Positions 63,359 to 64,000 of a stretch of 64,000 nt of DNA are shown piece by piece. A model generated the notes under the pieces. That model saw only the letters and a list, made by a program, of their open reading frames with translations, was not told the DNA's origin and did not search any database. Position 1 is the stretch's first letter. Every line of letters starts with the position of its first letter. A program made the position numbers and the translations under genes. This DNA comes from Phycicoccus sp. M110.8 (lineage in GTDB: Bacteria; Actinomycetota; Actinomycetes; Actinomycetales; Dermatophilaceae): positions 62,001-126,000 of the forward strand of contig NZ_JAWDIC010000005.1 in assembly GCF_032464895.1 (NCBI RefSeq). Direction: 5' to 3'.

Positions 63359-63880
63359 ATGACGACCCGCACGTGGCGCGACTGGGTGGGGCTCGTGGCC
63401 CGTGTGGTCCTCGGCGTGGTGCTGGTCGTCGCCGGGGGGCTCAAGGTCGGCCACCTCGAGACCTCGGCCCGGTCGGTTCGCGCCTACCAGCTGCTGCCGT
63501 ACGACGTGGCCGGCTACGTCGGGTACGCCCTGCCGGTGCTCGAGATCGCCGTGGGACTGCTGCTCGTCGTGGGCCTGCTGACGCGTGGCTCGGCCGTGGT
63601 GGGCGGGATCCTCATGGTCGTCTTCATCGCTGGGATCTCCTCGGCGTGGGCGCGTGGCCTGTCCATCGACTGCGGCTGTTTCGGCAAGGGGGGAACCATC
63701 GGAGCCTCCCAGACGCAGTACCCCCAGGAGATCGCGCGCGACATCGGGCTGCTGGCCTGCGCGGCGTGGCTGGCCGTCCGCCCCCGGACGGCCCTCGCGC
63801 TCGACGGCTGGCTGTTCCCGCACCCCGCCGCCGTGGCCCGCCCCGACGAGACCCTCGACCGAGAAGGACACCCGGCATGA
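63359..63880 (+). CDS. MauE/DoxX-like membrane protein
   Basis: 173 residues with four hydrophobic helices and CGCFGKGG in the loop after the third, a hallmark of MauE-type redox membrane proteins. It pairs with a thiol-disulphide protein encoded next door (ATGA overlap), and together they probably handle disulphide exchange at the membrane (inference). ATG at 63359 is one base after the trpA stop. A common arrangement downstream of actinobacterial trpA. Confidence 0.83.
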   Translation: MTTRTWRDWVGLVARVVLGVVLVVAGGLKVGHLETSARSVRAYQLLPYDVAGYVGYALPVLEIAVGLLLVVGLLTRGSAVVGGILMVVFIAGISSAWARGLSIDCGCFGKGGTIGASQTQYPQEIARDIGLLACAAWLAVRPRTALALDGWLFPHPAAVARPDETLDREGHPA

Positions 63881-64000
63881 GCAAGTCCACGGCCGACCGC
63901 AAGGCAGCCAGTCGCAAGGAGAAGGCGGCCGCCGCCGCGCCGAGCAGCAACAGCACGGCCAAGGTCGTCGTCGCCGTGGTGGTCGTGCTCCTCGTGGTGG
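63877..64000 (+). CDS. DsbA/thioredoxin-like membrane-anchored protein (3' end outside window)
   Basis: Only 41 codons are in the window: a Lys/Arg/Ala-rich cytosolic start, then the beginning of a hydrophobic anchor (KVVVAVVVVLLVV). The thioredoxin assignment rests on context: this N-terminus, directly after a MauE-like gene, is typical of actinobacterial DsbA-family thiol oxidoreductases. No catalytic residues are visible yet. Confidence 0.5.
   Translation, partial: MSKSTADRKAASRKEKAAAAAPSSNSTAKVVVAVVVVLLVV

Overview
The window is 64 kb of very GC-rich bacterial chromosome with dense, mostly co-directional genes and frequent GTG starts. Stop and start codons often overlap (ATGA, GTGA). Several features point to an actinomycete, probably order Micrococcales and perhaps the Intrasporangiaceae (family-level placement is inference): mycothiol-type MDMPI-fold proteins, a HemD-HTH fusion regulator (NnaR type) beside assimilatory nitrite reductase, GlnR-like boxes, an HGxxPAAW protein inside the trp cluster, and many start codons 6-7 bases after a TANNNT -10 box (leaderless transcription). 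I saw no rRNA, tRNA, prophage, insertion sequence or CRISPR array.

Layout. 0-12.7 kb is housekeeping: a hydrolase (cut by the left edge), a HAD hydrolase, def-fmt-rsmB, a convergent TPR-like gene and rpe. An FMN riboswitch then leads a riboflavin operon, ribD-ribE-ribM-ribBA-ribH, which runs by overlapping codons into hisE and is followed by hisG and a PH-domain gene. 12.7-13.4 kb is a non-coding block with a six-unit 17-bp tandem array and two related palindromes. 13.4-17.2 kb reads leftward: TfoX-like protein, MFS and FUSC exporters, a small protein and a uridine-kinase-like protein. The last shares a 31-bp divergent leaderless promoter with hisF. 18-30 kb holds an ArsR-SRPBCC-MDMPI operon, a membrane protein/histidine kinase/response regulator operon, a heterodimeric ABC exporter with one degenerate ATPase site, an FMN reductase, an M20 amidohydrolase and a TRIC-like channel. 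30.4-36.3 kb has a frameshifted membrane-protein gene, then secreted beta-propeller proteins and a lipoprotein.

36.4-47.0 kb is a complete nitrate/nitrite assimilation cluster: narK, nasA, an FAD/[2Fe-2S] reductase, nirB, nirD, siroheme synthase and nnaR. One-mismatch GlnR boxes lie at nearly the same distance from the narK and nirB promoters. 47.1-57.1 kb is mixed: a DUF1348 protein, an Hsp70-like protein, a phosphoesterase, a SNF2-type helicase, a RibD-C/DHFR-like protein, a dehalogenase-like hydrolase, an immunity-like protein, VOC proteins and an epimerase. 57.2-64 kb is hisI-trpE-(three small membrane proteins)-trpC-trpB-trpA followed by MauE-like and DsbA-like genes, the last cut by the right edge.

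Across the whole window the 7-mer GGCATAC / GTATGCC recurs about 49 times (counted by eye), equally on both strands, in several reading phases and also between genes. In this composition that is several-fold more than expected, and I have no established explanation for it.
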